64,000 nucleotides of DNA from Lachnospiraceae bacterium (GCA_015056735.1 SVFT01000002.1:1-64000); one strand, 5' to 3'; positions 1-10,575 are shown, numbered from the stretch's first letter. Made by a program: numbers and translations. Notes: a model not told the origin generated them from the sequence alone.

Positions 1-116
1 TCACAGTTTATGTGACCACCTTTTCGTTTGATGCTATTTTGTTTGTTTTGCCTGTCTACTTGACAGACCTCAGATCAGTTGTGGCCCTCTTTTTTTCTGC
101 GTATTTTAATTCTGAT

Positions 117-638
117 CTAGCTGATCTTTGTTACGGTATCGCGACCGTTATTGATTTCGGTGAATGTGGATCCGTCATAGCTTGAATAGCCCATTCTGCC
201 GTCCGGTGTCCAGTCGATCACCCATCTGCCGCCGCCGAAGTAGGTAGCGAGGCTGATCTCAACAGGGTGCTTAGCGGACTCTGCATTCTGGAGCGTGTAG
301 GTAAACGGGATCGTATTGGAGTAAACCGCGATCGGATCACCGGCCATTCTGCTGGTTTCTATGATCGTACGTCCTGTTGCATCTTTTACCATTACGCTGC
401 CGGCTGTTTCAAAGCCAAAGGCTCTTACATCCGGATCCAAAGCATCCTTTACGACCTTGACCTGGATCACGGAGCCGGGCTGCGGCGTCGGGGTGGATGT
501 TGTGATCCTTACCGTGATATCGCCGTATTCTTCAAAATCGGGATAGAAATTGTAATCCCACTCGGCTGCCATTGCAGTCATCTGTGTTCCAAGCAGCATT
601 GCGATGCCGAGAACAACTGCCAGAAGTTTTTTCTTCAT
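117..638 (-). CDS. Small secreted protein of unknown function
   Basis: A 173-residue protein with a clear signal peptide: Lys-rich start, hydrophobic stretch at about residues 5-22 and an AMA-A cleavage site near residue 25. The mature part has no domain I recognise; it is polar, rich in Thr/Ser/Gly, predicted mostly beta, with a Thr-Pro-rich segment near residues 48-55 and no cysteines, so it is likely an exported soluble or surface-attached protein. The ATG is preceded by GAGGAGG at a suitable distance. It is transcribed away from the antiporter gene to its right, and a promoter can be seen upstream. Function unknown. Confidence 0.75.
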   Translation of the reverse strand: MKKKLLAVVLGIAMLLGTQMTAMAAEWDYNFYPDFEEYGDITVRITTSTPTPQPGSVIQVKVVKDALDPDVRAFGFETAGSVMVKDATGRTIIETSRMAGDPIAVYSNTIPFTYTLQNAESAKHPVEISLATYFGGGRWVIDWTPDGRMGYSSYDGSTFTEINNGRDTVTKIS

Positions 639-709
639 TTTGCGTCCTCCTCATTCTGAAAGAAAATGAAAACCTTCAATTTGATTCGCTGTTTTACAAG
701 TCCTAGTAT

Positions 710-738
710 ATTGTAGTTATTTTTCCTGATTTTTACAA
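710..738 (-). promoter_or_regulatory. Sigma-A-type promoter for the secreted protein
   Basis: On the minus strand a TTGTAA box (733-738) is followed after 17 bases by TACAAT (710-715). This lies about 70 bases before the start codon of the secreted protein at 638. Confidence 0.55.
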
Positions 739-779
739 CTACATGTTCTATTGTCAGAATTATTCTGCCATACAATATA

Positions 780-830
780 TTGATAAAAGCCTGAAACGCG
801 CGGAATAACCGTCTTTTCCGCTTTTATCAA
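780..830. repeat. 11-base inverted repeat upstream of antiporter
   Basis: TTGATAAAAGC (780-790) and its exact reverse complement (820-830) flank a 29-base loop that contains a second, competing pair (GCGGAA / TTCCGC). It lies just before a TATAAT box at 851-856. It could be a regulator site or a transcript hairpin; there is no T-run, so a terminator is unlikely. Confidence 0.5.
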
Positions 831-875
831 TACAGGTCGCATGCGTGTGGTATAATACTGTTCGGAGGTATTGCG

Positions 876-2195
876 ATGATGAATAAAAAGGAAAACATGT
901 CGGCACTCCTGCCGATCGGTGTGTTTGTAGTATTGTATCTGGGACTCGGCATTCTTTTTGAATATGTGCTGCAGATCCCTATGGGCTTTTATAATATTCC
1001 GGTTGTCGTGATCTTTCTGATCGCACTTCTCGTTGCCTGCCTGCAGAAGTCGGAACTGTCTTTTGACGAAAAGCTTTCGCTGATGGCACAGGGCGTCGGC
1101 GATCGGAATATCATTACGATGATCCTGATTTTTATGGCGGCGGGTATCTTTGTCGGAGTCGTCGGCAGGAACAGTGCCGAGAGTGCGGCATATTTTCTCC
1201 TGTCTCTGATCCCCGCGGAATATGCGGTTGTTGTTCTCTTTATCGTAAGCACGTTTGTATCGCTCGCAATGGGGACAAGCGTCGGGACGATCACGCTGCT
1301 TGCGCCGATCGCGGTCGCGGTTGCATCCGGTTCCGGCTTTAGCACGGCGTTTTGCGTCGGAACGATCGTCGGCGGTGCGATGTTCGGCGATAATCTCTCT
1401 TTTATCTCCGATACGACGATCGCAGCCTGCAACGGGCAGGGGTGTGAGATGCGGGACAAGTTCCGGACGAACTTTGCGATCGCACTTCCGGCAGCGGTCA
1501 TTACGGCGGTGATCATCCTTGTGAAGTCATTTGGCGAGCAGACCGGAGAGCGTGTGATCGGTGATTATAATCTGATCCAGCTGATCCCGTATATCATCGT
1601 ATTGGCAGGCGGGGTGGTCGGCTTAAACGTTTTTGTCGTACTGATCGTCGGTATTCTGTCCGGCGGCGCAATCATGCTTTGTACAGGCGCGCTGCCTGCG
1701 GCTGAACTGCTCCCCAGAATGGGTGCAGGCGTATCCGGAATGTTTGAGACATCCATGGTGGCGATCCTTGTATCCGCGATCTGCGCGATCATCGCACATA
1801 ACGGCGGCTTTGCGGCGATCCTCAGTCTGATTCGCAAAGTCTTTCATGGAAAAAAAGGCGGCATGCTCGGGATCGGTCTTCTTGTCGGTGTGATGGACAT
1901 CGCAACGGCGAATAACACGGTCGCGATCGTGACCGTCAATCCGATCGTAAAGGAGATCGCGGAAGAGTACGGGATCTCTCCGCGAAGGAGCGCATCGCTT
2001 CTGGATACCTTTTCCTGTATTTTCCAGGGCGTGATCCCCTATGGTGCGCAGGTACTTGTCGCCGTATCGATCACGGCGGAACTAGGTGCCCCGACATCCG
2101 CTTTTGAGATCCTCCCGAATCTGCTGTATCCGTTCATTCTTCTTCTGACGTCTCTTGTTTTTATCACGTGTGCATCGGAGCAGAAACTTCATTAA
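876..2195 (+). CDS. NhaC-family Na+/H+ antiporter
   Basis: A 439-residue polytopic membrane protein with about 11-12 hydrophobic segments. Family signature regions are visible: the glycine/threonine-rich stretch MGTSVGTITLLAP near residue 130, and GDNLSFISDTT near residue 170, which matches the GDxLSPLSDTT motif of NhaC-type Na+/H+ antiporters. NhaC relatives exchange Na+ (or, in MleN, malate-Na+/lactate-H+) for protons across the cytoplasmic membrane; the exact substrate cannot be read here. GGAGG at 864-868 fits ATG 876 (a second ATG follows directly). The TATAAT at 851-856 would leave a very short leader. Monocistronic by context. Confidence 0.85.
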   Translation: MMNKKENMSALLPIGVFVVLYLGLGILFEYVLQIPMGFYNIPVVVIFLIALLVACLQKSELSFDEKLSLMAQGVGDRNIITMILIFMAAGIFVGVVGRNSAESAAYFLLSLIPAEYAVVVLFIVSTFVSLAMGTSVGTITLLAPIAVAVASGSGFSTAFCVGTIVGGAMFGDNLSFISDTTIAACNGQGCEMRDKFRTNFAIALPAAVITAVIILVKSFGEQTGERVIGDYNLIQLIPYIIVLAGGVVGLNVFVVLIVGILSGGAIMLCTGALPAAELLPRMGAGVSGMFETSMVAILVSAICAIIAHNGGFAAILSLIRKVFHGKKGGMLGIGLLVGVMDIATANNTVAIVTVNPIVKEIAEEYGISPRRSASLLDTFSCIFQGVIPYGAQVLVAVSITAELGAPTSAFEILPNLLYPFILLLTSLVFITCASEQKLH

Positions 2196-2198
2196 CAG

Positions 2199-2257
2199 TT
2201 GCATTCGAAAAGATTTTTTAGTAAAATTTTGATGAAGTTTTGTATAGGGGATACTAT
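2199..2257 (+). promoter_or_regulatory. Two candidate promoters before GGDEF/EAL gene
   Basis: TTGCAT (2199-2204), 17 bases, TAAAAT (2222-2227); and TTGATG (2229-2234), 17 bases, TACTAT (2252-2257). Both point at the gene starting at 2290. Either or both could be used. Confidence 0.5.
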
Positions 2258-2289
2258 GCGCAAATTTCCTATGCAGGGGGAAGAATAGA

Positions 2290-4923
2290 TTGAGTTTACT
2301 TGGTTTTGAAGGTGATCATGACCTGGAGAAGTTGCAGGACAAGTTCTTCACGATCACGAATTTGTTCCTCTATTGTGTATCTCCGGACGGGAAGTTCCTT
2401 TCGAGGATGTCCGGCGATCAGGAGGATAAGTTAGCACTTTTGGATAGGGTTGGGCGTGATACGCTTGGACGGCTCGGTCAGGAAATAGCGGAGAGCGTGG
2501 CGGAGGATCAGATCGTAGATGATACATCCGTTCCGGGTGTCTCGATCATCGTGCAGGCGATCCGTAACAACGGAAAGCTTTTGGCGCTCTGGTCAGTGAT
2601 GGCAGTGACCGATCCGGAAGCGGCGGGCCTTCGGCCCGATTTTCCGCGCGTTGATTCGGAAGAGAAGCTTTACGCGGCCCTGCTCTTTTTAAGAGATCTG
2701 AGTTGGAAGTATGTAAGCTACAACGATCTTTTTAAAGGTGTCGAATCCGAAAACTTAAGAAGCCGCTTTACGGAGCGTGAACTGACAGCTTCCCTGCGGC
2801 GTGCGGGTGCGATGGCGGAGATCGTTCAGCTTTTGGAGAGCGAAGAAGTCGTAGAGGTTGTTCTTCAGAAGATCCTGGCGATCACGGGCGATTACTTAAA
2901 CATTTCATCAGGATATGTTTTTCAGGTTCACGGCGATCTGGCGGATGTCGTCGCGGAGTGGACAACAGCAGGCAGAGTACATCACTTTAACCAGACCAAG
3001 AATCTGCCGCGTCATTCCATCCTGCACGGCGATTCGATGATCGTGATCTCGGATGATACGAAGCTGACGGCGGAAGAGAAGTCTTTCTTTGATGAGATGA
3101 ATCTGAAGGCGCTTGTGATTGCGCCGATCATCGTCAACAACGTGCCGATCATGTATGTTGCGATCGAAGAGGTGGGGAGCCGTACATGGACAGCCGAAGA
3201 GATCAAGTTTATCGGTAATGCGATCCGGATCATGCAAAGTGTCGTTGTCAGGCGGATCCAGAAGAATTCTCTGGCCAGCTCCTATTCAGCGCTGGAAGCA
3301 ATCCTGGATAATTCGGGCAATGCGATCTATGTCAAGGACAAGGAGAGCGGCAAAGTCCTTTTTGCAAATCAGACCCTTCGTTCCATTTTTGCGGAGGAGC
3401 TTGAGAAAGGTACACTCGACGATCTTCTTGCCGATGCTACAATGGGTGAGTGGCAGACAGATAATCAGGAGCTTTTCCACGAGAGAAGACATCATTGGTA
3501 CGATCTATATTGCACAACGATCAAATGGGTGGACGGTCACGCAGCCAATCTTTACGCGCTGTATGACATCACAGATAAAAAGGTATATCAGAACAAGATC
3601 GAACAGCAGGCATACACCGATTTCCTGACGGGACTTTATAACAGGCTTTGCTGCGAGAGAGACCTTGCTCATTACATAGACGAGGCAAAGAAGGACGGGC
3701 AGACCGGTGCGCTTTTGTACCTCGACCTCGATGATTTCAAGCACATCAACGATGGCCTCGGCCATCAGTACGGTGATATCCTTCTGAAGGCGATCTCGCA
3801 TGGATTTAAGCGGATCCGTGGGATTGAGAACACATGTTATCGAATGGGCGGCGACGAGTTCGTCATCATTGTGCCGCCTAAGATGGGTGACAGGTGCGAG
3901 GCGGTGATCGAGAATGTCAAAGAGATCTTTGACAAGCCCTGGTTCTTACAGGACAGTGATTATTACTGTACGATGAGTATGGGTATCGTTGAGTTCCCGA
4001 CGGCCGGAGACGGTGTACAGGAGCTGATCAAAAAGGCTGACATCGCCATGTATGAGGCCAAGAAAGCGGGCAAGAACCGTGTTGTATTCTATTCCGACGG
4101 CATCGAGTCCACATCCAACAAACGTCTGGATATGGAGAAAAATATGCGAGATGCCACGGTTGACGGCTTTAAGGGCTTTGAGGTTTACTACCAGCCGATC
4201 ATCCGTGTGGATCAGGGCGCTCCGACCTGTTGCGGTGCGGAAGCGCTGATCAGATGGAACAGTTCCGAGCTTGGTTTTATCTCTCCGGCAGAATTCATTC
4301 CGCTCGCGGAATACCTGGGTCTGATCAATCCGATCGGCAACCATGTTCTGATCGAGGCCTGCAGGGAGTGCAAGCGCTGGAATGATGCGGGGCACGGTGA
4401 GTTTAAGGTCAATGTTAACCTTTCGGTTGTCCAGCTTTTGCAGAATGACATCTTTGATATCGTAAAGAGCGCGATCGCAGAGACGGGCATCGAGCCGAAG
4501 AACCTGACGCTCGAAGTAACCGAGAGTCTTGCGATCAATGATATGGAGCGCATGAAGATCATTCTGAACAGGATCAAGTCGCTCGGCGTACGGATCGCAC
4601 TCGATGATTTCGGTACAGGCTATTCGTCACTGAACCATCTGCGCGAGATCCCGCTTGATGTGATCAAGATCGACCAGAGCTTTGTCGTTCAGCTTGACCG
4701 CGACAATTACCTGAAGGCGTTCATTCGTATGGTCAGCCAGCTGGCGGATGCGATCGACGTAAACGTCTGCGTGGAAGGTATCGAGACCAAAGAACAGCTT
4801 GAGGCTCTGTCCGGTATCCATATCAGCATGATCCAGGGATTCTACTACGACAGACCGCTGTCCAAGGAAGAATTCGAGCAAAAATATATTCATTTTGATC
4901 AATCAGAAAAGGTAGAAGAATAA
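2290..4923 (+). CDS. Bifunctional GGDEF/EAL cyclic-di-GMP protein with GAF and PAS
   Basis: An 877-residue cytoplasmic protein with no membrane segments. Order: N-terminal region of unknown fold (1-170), GAF domain (about 172-327), PAS domain (about 331-425), GGDEF domain (about 440-600; GGDEF at about 520-524 intact), EAL domain (about 625-870; EAL at 651-653, DDFGTGYSSL near 772, and later Asp/Glu motifs intact). Both the cyclic-di-GMP synthase and phosphodiesterase motifs therefore look functional. The usual RxxD inhibitory site just before GGDEF reads RGIE, so product inhibition may be lost. Start is TTG 2290 behind AGGGGG. The stop codon abuts the glnS ATG, so the two are likely cotranscribed and translationally coupled. 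Confidence 0.9.
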   Translation: MSLLGFEGDHDLEKLQDKFFTITNLFLYCVSPDGKFLSRMSGDQEDKLALLDRVGRDTLGRLGQEIAESVAEDQIVDDTSVPGVSIIVQAIRNNGKLLALWSVMAVTDPEAAGLRPDFPRVDSEEKLYAALLFLRDLSWKYVSYNDLFKGVESENLRSRFTERELTASLRRAGAMAEIVQLLESEEVVEVVLQKILAITGDYLNISSGYVFQVHGDLADVVAEWTTAGRVHHFNQTKNLPRHSILHGDSMIVISDDTKLTAEEKSFFDEMNLKALVIAPIIVNNVPIMYVAIEEVGSRTWTAEEIKFIGNAIRIMQSVVVRRIQKNSLASSYSALEAILDNSGNAIYVKDKESGKVLFANQTLRSIFAEELEKGTLDDLLADATMGEWQTDNQELFHERRHHWYDLYCTTIKWVDGHAANLYALYDITDKKVYQNKIEQQAYTDFLTGLYNRLCCERDLAHYIDEAKKDGQTGALLYLDLDDFKHINDGLGHQYGDILLKAISHGFKRIRGIENTCYRMGGDEFVIIVPPKMGDRCEAVIENVKEIFDKPWFLQDSDYYCTMSMGIVEFPTAGDGVQELIKKADIAMYEAKKAGKNRVVFYSDGIESTSNKRLDMEKNMRDATVDGFKGFEVYYQPIIRVDQGAPTCCGAEALIRWNSSELGFISPAEFIPLAEYLGLINPIGNHVLIEACRECKRWNDAGHGEFKVNVNLSVVQLLQNDIFDIVKSAIAETGIEPKNLTLEVTESLAINDMERMKIILNRIKSLGVRIALDDFGTGYSSLNHLREIPLDVIKIDQSFVVQLDRDNYLKAFIRMVSQLADAIDVNVCVEGIETKEQLEALSGIHISMIQGFYYDRPLSKEEFEQKYIHFDQSEKVEE

Positions 4924-6630
4924 ATGTCAGAAGAAGTGAAAGAGATGCCGGAAGGCGAGAAGGAGATTATCTCCAAGAATTTTATCGAGCAGATCATTGA
5001 GAAGGATCTGGAAGAAGGGATCTGTGACACGGTTGTGACAAGATTTCCGCCGGAGCCGAACGGTTATCTGCACATCGGTCATGCCAAGAGCATCCTTTTA
5101 AATTATGGCTTGTCTCAGAAGTATCATGGCAAATTCAATATGCGTTTTGACGATACGAATCCGACCAAAGAGAAGATCGAATTCGTTGAATCCATCAAGA
5201 AAGATATCGAGTGGCTCGGCGCCGACTGGGAGGACCGCCTGTTTTATGCGTCCAATTATTTCCCGCAGATGTATGAAGGCGCTGTTAAGCTGATCAGGAA
5301 GGGCAAAGCATACGTATCCGATCTGACGGCAGATGAGATCCGCGCATACCGCGGTACGCTGACAGAGCCCGGCAAGGAAGATCCCGGTGCATCAAGGAGC
5401 GTCGAAGAGAACCTGCAGCTTTTCGAAGATATGAAGGCAGGTAAGTTCGAGGACGGCTCCAAGGTCCTGCGCGCAAGGATCGATATGGCATCGCCCAATA
5501 TGAACATGAGAGATCCCGTGATCTACCGTGTGGCACATATGACGCACCACAATACGGGCGATCAGTGGTGTATCTATCCGATGTACGACTTCGCGCATCC
5601 GATCGAAGATGCGATCGAAGGCATCACACATTCCATCTGTACACTGGAGTTTGAAGATCACAGACCGCTTTATGACTGGACACTGATCGAACTTGGCTAT
5701 AAGAACAGACCGGAGGAGACACCGAAGCAGATTGAGTTTGCGAAGCTCTACTTAAAAGATGTCGTAACGGGTAAGCGCTATATCAAGAAGCTTGTTGAGG
5801 ACGGTATCGTAGACGGCTGGGATGATCCGCGTCTCGTATCGATCGCGGCGCTTCGAAGACGCGGCTTTACGCCGGAGTCCATTCAGCGTTTCGTTGAGCT
5901 GTGCGGCGTATCCAAAGCCAATTCGATCGCAGAATATCCTGCGCTTGAGTACTGTATCCGGGAAGATCTGAAGATGAAACGCCCGCGTATGATGGCGGTC
6001 CTCGATCCCGTGAAACTGGTGATCGACAACTACCCGGACGATCAGACGGAAGAGCTTACCGTAGCCAACAACCTGGAGAATGAATCGCTCGGTACGCGGC
6101 AGGTGCCTTTTGGCAAAGAACTCTACATTGAGCGTGAAGACTTCATGGAAGAGCCGCCGAAGAAATACTTCCGTATGTTTCCCGGCAATGAAGTACGCCT
6201 GATGCATGCATATTTTGTCAAGTGTACGGGATGTGAAAAGGATGCTGACGGTAACGTTACGGTGATCCACTGCACATACGATCCCGCTTCCAAGGGCGGC
6301 AACAGTCCGGACGGCAGGAAAGTAAAAGGGACGATCCACTGGGTATCCGCGAAGGATTCCATCAAAGCGACGGTACGTCTCTATGAAAATATCATCGATG
6401 AAGAAAAGGGTGTCTATAACGAAGACGGAAGCTTAAACCTCAATCCGAATTCTCTGACAACACTCACGGAGTGCCGTTTGGAGCCGGCGCTTAAGGATGC
6501 AAAGGCGTTCGAAAGCTTCCAGTTTGTAAGACAGGGATTTTTCTGCACTGACTTTAAAGATTCCAAGCCGGGAGAGCCGGTATTTAACAGGATTGTATCA
6601 CTGAAGAGCTCATATGTACTTCCTAAGTAG
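4924..6630 (+). CDS. glnS: Glutaminyl-tRNA synthetase
   Basis: A 568-residue class I synthetase that charges tRNA-Gln with glutamine. [12 protein letters not shown] carries the HIGH motif near residue 50. The DGWDDPR segment and the C-terminal beta-barrel anticodon domain (RQVPF, DGRKVKGxIHWV, PVFNR) match GlnRS rather than GluRS. The KMSKS-equivalent reads VVTGKR near residue 281 in place of MSKR; I recall this form from other clostridial enzymes. Having glnS means tRNA-Gln need not be made by the GatCAB route. The ATG follows the upstream TAA with no gap; GGAGGAG at the 3' end leads on to the DUF2225 gene. Confidence 0.95.
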   Translation: MSEEVKEMPEGEKEIISKNFIEQIIEKDLEEGICDTVVTRFPPEPNGYLHIGHAKSILLNYGLSQKYHGKFNMRFDDTNPTKEKIEFVESIKKDIEWLGADWEDRLFYASNYFPQMYEGAVKLIRKGKAYVSDLTADEIRAYRGTLTEPGKEDPGASRSVEENLQLFEDMKAGKFEDGSKVLRARIDMASPNMNMRDPVIYRVAHMTHHNTGDQWCIYPMYDFAHPIEDAIEGITHSICTLEFEDHRPLYDWTLIELGYKNRPEETPKQIEFAKLYLKDVVTGKRYIKKLVEDGIVDGWDDPRLVSIAALRRRGFTPESIQRFVELCGVSKANSIAEYPALEYCIREDLKMKRPRMMAVLDPVKLVIDNYPDDQTEELTVANNLENESLGTRQVPFGKELYIEREDFMEEPPKKYFRMFPGNEVRLMHAYFVKCTGCEKDADGNVTVIHCTYDPASKGGNSPDGRKVKGTIHWVSAKDSIKATVRLYENIIDEEKGVYNEDGSLNLNPNSLTTLTECRLEPALKDAKAFESFQFVRQGFFCTDFKDSKPGEPVFNRIVSLKSSYVLPK

Positions 6631-6641
6631 GAGGAGATGTT

Positions 6642-7382
6642 ATGGCAAAGCAGACAGGTTACAGTGAAAAAGACACAGACTTTGTATTTCCCAAGAAATT
6701 CGAATGTCCGATGTGCGGCGGGAGCTTTAAGAACATGACGCTCAAGACCGGCAAGGCGCGTATGATCGGATCCGATGACGATCTTCGTCCGATCCATGAA
6801 GGGATCGATACAGTAAAGTATGATGTGGTCCTGTGCCCTTCCTGCGGTTACGGAACGATCGCAAGAAACTTCGGCCCTGTTACGCAGGTGCAGAAGAAGT
6901 ATTATAAAGAGTATGAAGGCCCCATCTTTTTCAGCGGAGGCATTGATTCCGAATCGGTGCTGTCTTATCAGGGGGCGCTTGACCGCTATAAGCAGGCTTT
7001 GTGCTGCAGCTACGCAAAGCAGGGACCGGACAGCGAGAAAGCATATCTGTGCCTGAAGATCGCATGGCTTCTTCGCGGCTGGAGACAGACGCTCGGTGAG
7101 AAAAAGCCCAATACGAGGGCTGCGCTTGAGGAGAAGGAAAAAGAGTTTCTGATGCGTGCGCGCGACGGCTTTAAGGCAGCAAACCTCAAAGAATCCTATC
7201 CGCTTTGCGGGATGGATGAGCTGACGGTCGACTATCTGGTCGCAGCACTTAACATTACGTTTGGCGAGTATGACGAAGCATCCAAACTCATATCCGGAAT
7301 CATTGCGCGCGGCGGCCGCTCCAGGATCAAGGAGCGTGCGCATGATCTGAAAGACAAGATCGCAGAATTAAAAGCAGAATAA
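6642..7382 (+). CDS. DUF2225 family protein
   Basis: A 246-residue cytoplasmic protein. Two CxxC knuckles (CPMCGG near residue 22, CPSCGY near residue 65) probably bind one zinc ion, as in DUF2225 proteins; the rest is a helical, TPR-like region. The biochemical role of this family is not established. GGAGGAG ends just before the ATG, and the gene lies 11 bases after glnS, so it is probably in the same transcript. A strong terminator follows. Confidence 0.8.
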   Translation: MAKQTGYSEKDTDFVFPKKFECPMCGGSFKNMTLKTGKARMIGSDDDLRPIHEGIDTVKYDVVLCPSCGYGTIARNFGPVTQVQKKYYKEYEGPIFFSGGIDSESVLSYQGALDRYKQALCCSYAKQGPDSEKAYLCLKIAWLLRGWRQTLGEKKPNTRAALEEKEKEFLMRARDGFKAANLKESYPLCGMDELTVDYLVAALNITFGEYDEASKLISGIIARGGRSRIKERAHDLKDKIAELKAE

Positions 7383-7391
7383 AAATAATAA

Positions 7392-7421
7392 AAATGAAGA
7401 GGGCATCAGCCCTCTTCATTT
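7392..7421. terminator. Bidirectional terminator
   Basis: A perfect 12-base stem (7392-7403 with 7410-7421) with a 6-base loop, A-rich on one side and T-rich on the other. It separates the convergent DUF2225 gene and the small membrane protein gene, and includes the latter's stop codon. Confidence 0.85.
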
Positions 7422-7702
7422 GTTTCATCATTGAAGAATTCTTCCGTGCGGGGCGCATCGCCTGCATCTGCCTGCGTGCTGCTTTCTTTGTCGCCTTCTT
7501 CCGGATCTAATGTAAAATAAGAACGTTCTTTTTCGAGATCATCATCTTCAAAATGATCGAAATCTTCATCCTCATCATCGGGATCATAGTGGAGTGCGTT
7601 CTTCGGGAGCATGCCGTTTTTTTCCAGATAATAGTATGCACCTGCCGCCGCAACGCCAAGCGCTGTCACCGTGAGTAGAAATTTTCCGAATTTTTTTGCC
7701 AT
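7406..7702 (-). CDS. Small membrane-anchored acidic protein
   Basis: A 98-residue protein with a short basic N-terminus, one hydrophobic segment (about residues 6-27) and then a long, very acidic tail rich in Asp and Glu (DPDDEDEDFDHFEDDD region), with no cysteines. It probably sits in the membrane with the tail on one face; orientation is uncertain, although Lys residues before the segment suggest an inside N-terminus. Start ATG follows AAAGGAG. I recall similar short proteins in related clostridia without known function. It is alone, between a terminator and the TetR gene. Confidence 0.65.
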   Translation of the reverse strand: MAKKFGKFLLTVTALGVAAAGAYYYLEKNGMLPKNALHYDPDDEDEDFDHFEDDDLEKERSYFTLDPEEGDKESSTQADAGDAPRTEEFFNDETNEEG

Positions 7703-7741
7703 ATGGGCTCCTTTCCGGGCTGTTGCCCGCTTCCATTCATT

Positions 7742-8338
7742 TTAAGCGCCTGCTACCAACTCGATATCCTGCAGATAAGAGAGTGCCTCCTCCCGATATA
7801 CACCTGGGCGGAATGTCTCCTGCCTAAGGTGCTTCTCCATCAGACCGTTCAGTGTCTGGTCGATGATGTAGATGAGGCGGTCTGCCGGCAGCTTTAACCC
7901 GTCTTTGGATGCCTTCGCATAAAAGCGCTCCATGATCGACTCATAGGAATCGGAGGCTTCGCGGATGACATTCTGTGCGACCTGATCCGTGTCATTTACG
8001 GCATTGATCAGAAAGAGCGGCATACAGGGGAAGTTCTTCATCACATTCACGCGTCCCTCTTCGATGCGCCTTCTGGTATCGAAGAAACCCTCTCCTTCGG
8101 GCGCCGATTCCGGTGACAGCTCCATGTTCATATACTTCAGACTGTATCCGTAGAGAAAATCGTACAGGCCTTCTTTGCTGATGAAGTAATGAAAGAGGAG
8201 TCCTTTGCTGATGCAGGCCTGTGCAACGATCGTGTCGGTTGATGCCTGCTTGTAGCCACATTGCGAAAACTGTGCAAGTGCCGCGTTGATGATGCGGTCC
8301 TGCTTTTCTTTTTTCAAGTCAAAGAACTTCTCGTTCAT
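7742..8338 (-). CDS. TetR-family transcriptional regulator
   Basis: A 198-residue regulator. The N-terminal 10-55 region is a typical TetR helix-turn-helix (RIINAALAQFSQCGYKQAS, then GLLFHYF). The helical C-terminal ligand domain is divergent, so the inducer cannot be named. AAGGGAG precedes the ATG. It is transcribed away from pyrR. Its own target is unclear; TetR genes often control a neighbour, but the nearest divergent gene is pyrR, which has RNA-level control. Confidence 0.88.
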   Translation of the reverse strand: MNEKFFDLKKEKQDRIINAALAQFSQCGYKQASTDTIVAQACISKGLLFHYFISKEGLYDFLYGYSLKYMNMELSPESAPEGEGFFDTRRRIEEGRVNVMKNFPCMPLFLINAVNDTDQVAQNVIREASDSYESIMERFYAKASKDGLKLPADRLIYIIDQTLNGLMEKHLRQETFRPGVYREEALSYLQDIELVAGA

Positions 8339-8464
8339 AGTATCTCCCTTCGTTGACCTGACGGGTCGTTTCTATAGTATCACACCTGTTTGAAATTTTC
8401 AATCAATTCATTTATTACGAATTTGATTACAGAAAACATGACACAAAACCTTGTATTGTAGTTG

Positions 8465-8493
8465 TTTACAAACCACAAAATGTATGAAATAAT
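8465..8493 (+). promoter_or_regulatory. Promoter of pyrR operon
   Basis: TTTACA (8465-8470), 17 bases, AATAAT (8488-8493). Start of transcription would be near 8500, giving a leader of about 115 bases that contains the PyrR-binding element. Confidence 0.55.
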
Positions 8494-8506
8494 TACTTCA
8501 ACAAAG

Positions 8507-9151
<645 letters not shown>

Positions 9152-9196
9152 TATAGATCATTAAATTGCATCGGTGAATGCAGAATGGAGGAAAAT

Positions 9197-10552
9197 ATGA
9201 ACATGCTTTACAACGTGGCTGACAAGCCCGGCAAAAAGAAACTCGTAGTATTTGCGTTCCAGCAGCTCCTTGCGATCATGGCGGCTACCATTGCGGTGCC
9301 TGTTATCACAAACAGCGCAGCAGGCAGCAACATGAGCATCGCAGCGGCACTTTTCGGTGCGGGCGTCGGAACACTCGTTTATGTGTTGTTTACAAAGGCT
9401 AAGAGCCCTGTATTTCTTGGTTCTTCCTTTGCTTTCTTAGGTTCCATGGCAGCGGCTTTCGCAGGCGCTGTTTCCATGGAAGCAGGCTATGCGGGCCTGA
9501 TCGTCGGTGCCGCTATGGCAGGTCTTGTATACGCGATCATCGCAGCGATCGTAAAGGCAGTCGGCGTTGACTGGATCAACAGGCTGATGCCTGCTGTTGT
9601 AATCGGCCCCACTGTTGCGATCATCGGTCTTTCCCTCGCAGGCAGTGCGGTAGGCGATCTGCAGAGATCCAACGTAGAGGGCGGATCCACACTGATCGCG
9701 ATCCTTTGCGGTATCGTAACGATGCTGGTTGTCACACTCTGCTCCACATACGGCGGCAGAAGACTGAGACTGATCCCGTTCATCATTGGTATCCTTGCCG
9801 GCTATGCACTTGCGGCAGTTTTCACCTTCATCGGTATGAGCACAGGCAATACAGAGCTGATGATCTGCGATTTCAGCCCGATCACGGCGCTTCTTGCGGA
9901 CGGCGTTTCCTTCTCGACATTCTTCAGCGTACCGACGTTCACATTTGCGGCAGCATGTGACGGCTTCAAACAGATCGATGCGGCATACCTCGGCACACTT
10001 TTCGCAGCGTATGTACCGGTTTCCTTTGTTGTATTCGCTGAGCACGTGGCAGATCACAAGAACATTTCTTCCATTATCGATGCGGACCTGTTAAAAGAGC
10101 CCGGCCTTCACAGAACACTTCTCGGTGACGGTATCGGTTCTGCGATCGGCGCGGTATTCGGCGGCTGCCCCAACACCACATACGGCGAGTCCATCGCCTG
10201 CGTGGCAATCACACGCAATGCTTCTGTTGTAACGATCATCGCAACCGCATTCCTTGCGATCCTGTTCTCTTTTGTCGCACCGGTCATCGCATTTTTGAGT
10301 GCGATCCCGTCCTGCGTAATGGGCGGTGTCTGCATGACACTGTACGGCTTTATTGCAGTATCCGGTCTGAAGATGGTACAGACCGTTGACCTTGGCGAGA
10401 ACCGCAATCTTTTCGTTGTATCCGTGATCCTGATCTCCGGTATCGGTGGTCTGTCACTTCACATCGGCAATATCACGATCACTTCCGTAGCAACGGCGCT
10501 GATCCTCGGTATTATCGTAAACAAGCTTCTTTCCTGCAAGAAGCAGGCATAA
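9197..10552 (+). CDS. Uracil permease (nucleobase:cation symporter-2 family)
   Basis: A 451-residue membrane protein with about 12-14 hydrophobic segments, of the NCS2 uracil/xanthine permease family. The stretch GGCPNTTYGESIACVAITRN is the family's hallmark region, with the glutamate used in nucleobase binding. The PyrR neighbour makes uracil the likely substrate (pyrP/uraA type). I choose ATG 9197, since GGAGG (9187-9191) fits it, over ATG 9185 that lacks a site. Probably cotranscribed with pyrR and so under the same leader, allowing uptake of uracil when UMP is low. Confidence 0.9.
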   Translation: MNMLYNVADKPGKKKLVVFAFQQLLAIMAATIAVPVITNSAAGSNMSIAAALFGAGVGTLVYVLFTKAKSPVFLGSSFAFLGSMAAAFAGAVSMEAGYAGLIVGAAMAGLVYAIIAAIVKAVGVDWINRLMPAVVIGPTVAIIGLSLAGSAVGDLQRSNVEGGSTLIAILCGIVTMLVVTLCSTYGGRRLRLIPFIIGILAGYALAAVFTFIGMSTGNTELMICDFSPITALLADGVSFSTFFSVPTFTFAAACDGFKQIDAAYLGTLFAAYVPVSFVVFAEHVADHKNISSIIDADLLKEPGLHRTLLGDGIGSAIGAVFGGCPNTTYGESIACVAITRNASVVTIIATAFLAILFSFVAPVIAFLSAIPSCVMGGVCMTLYGFIAVSGLKMVQTVDLGENRNLFVVSVILISGIGGLSLHIGNITITSVATALILGIIVNKLLSCKKQA

Positions 10553-10575
10553 TGTTATAACGGTTCAAGATAGGG

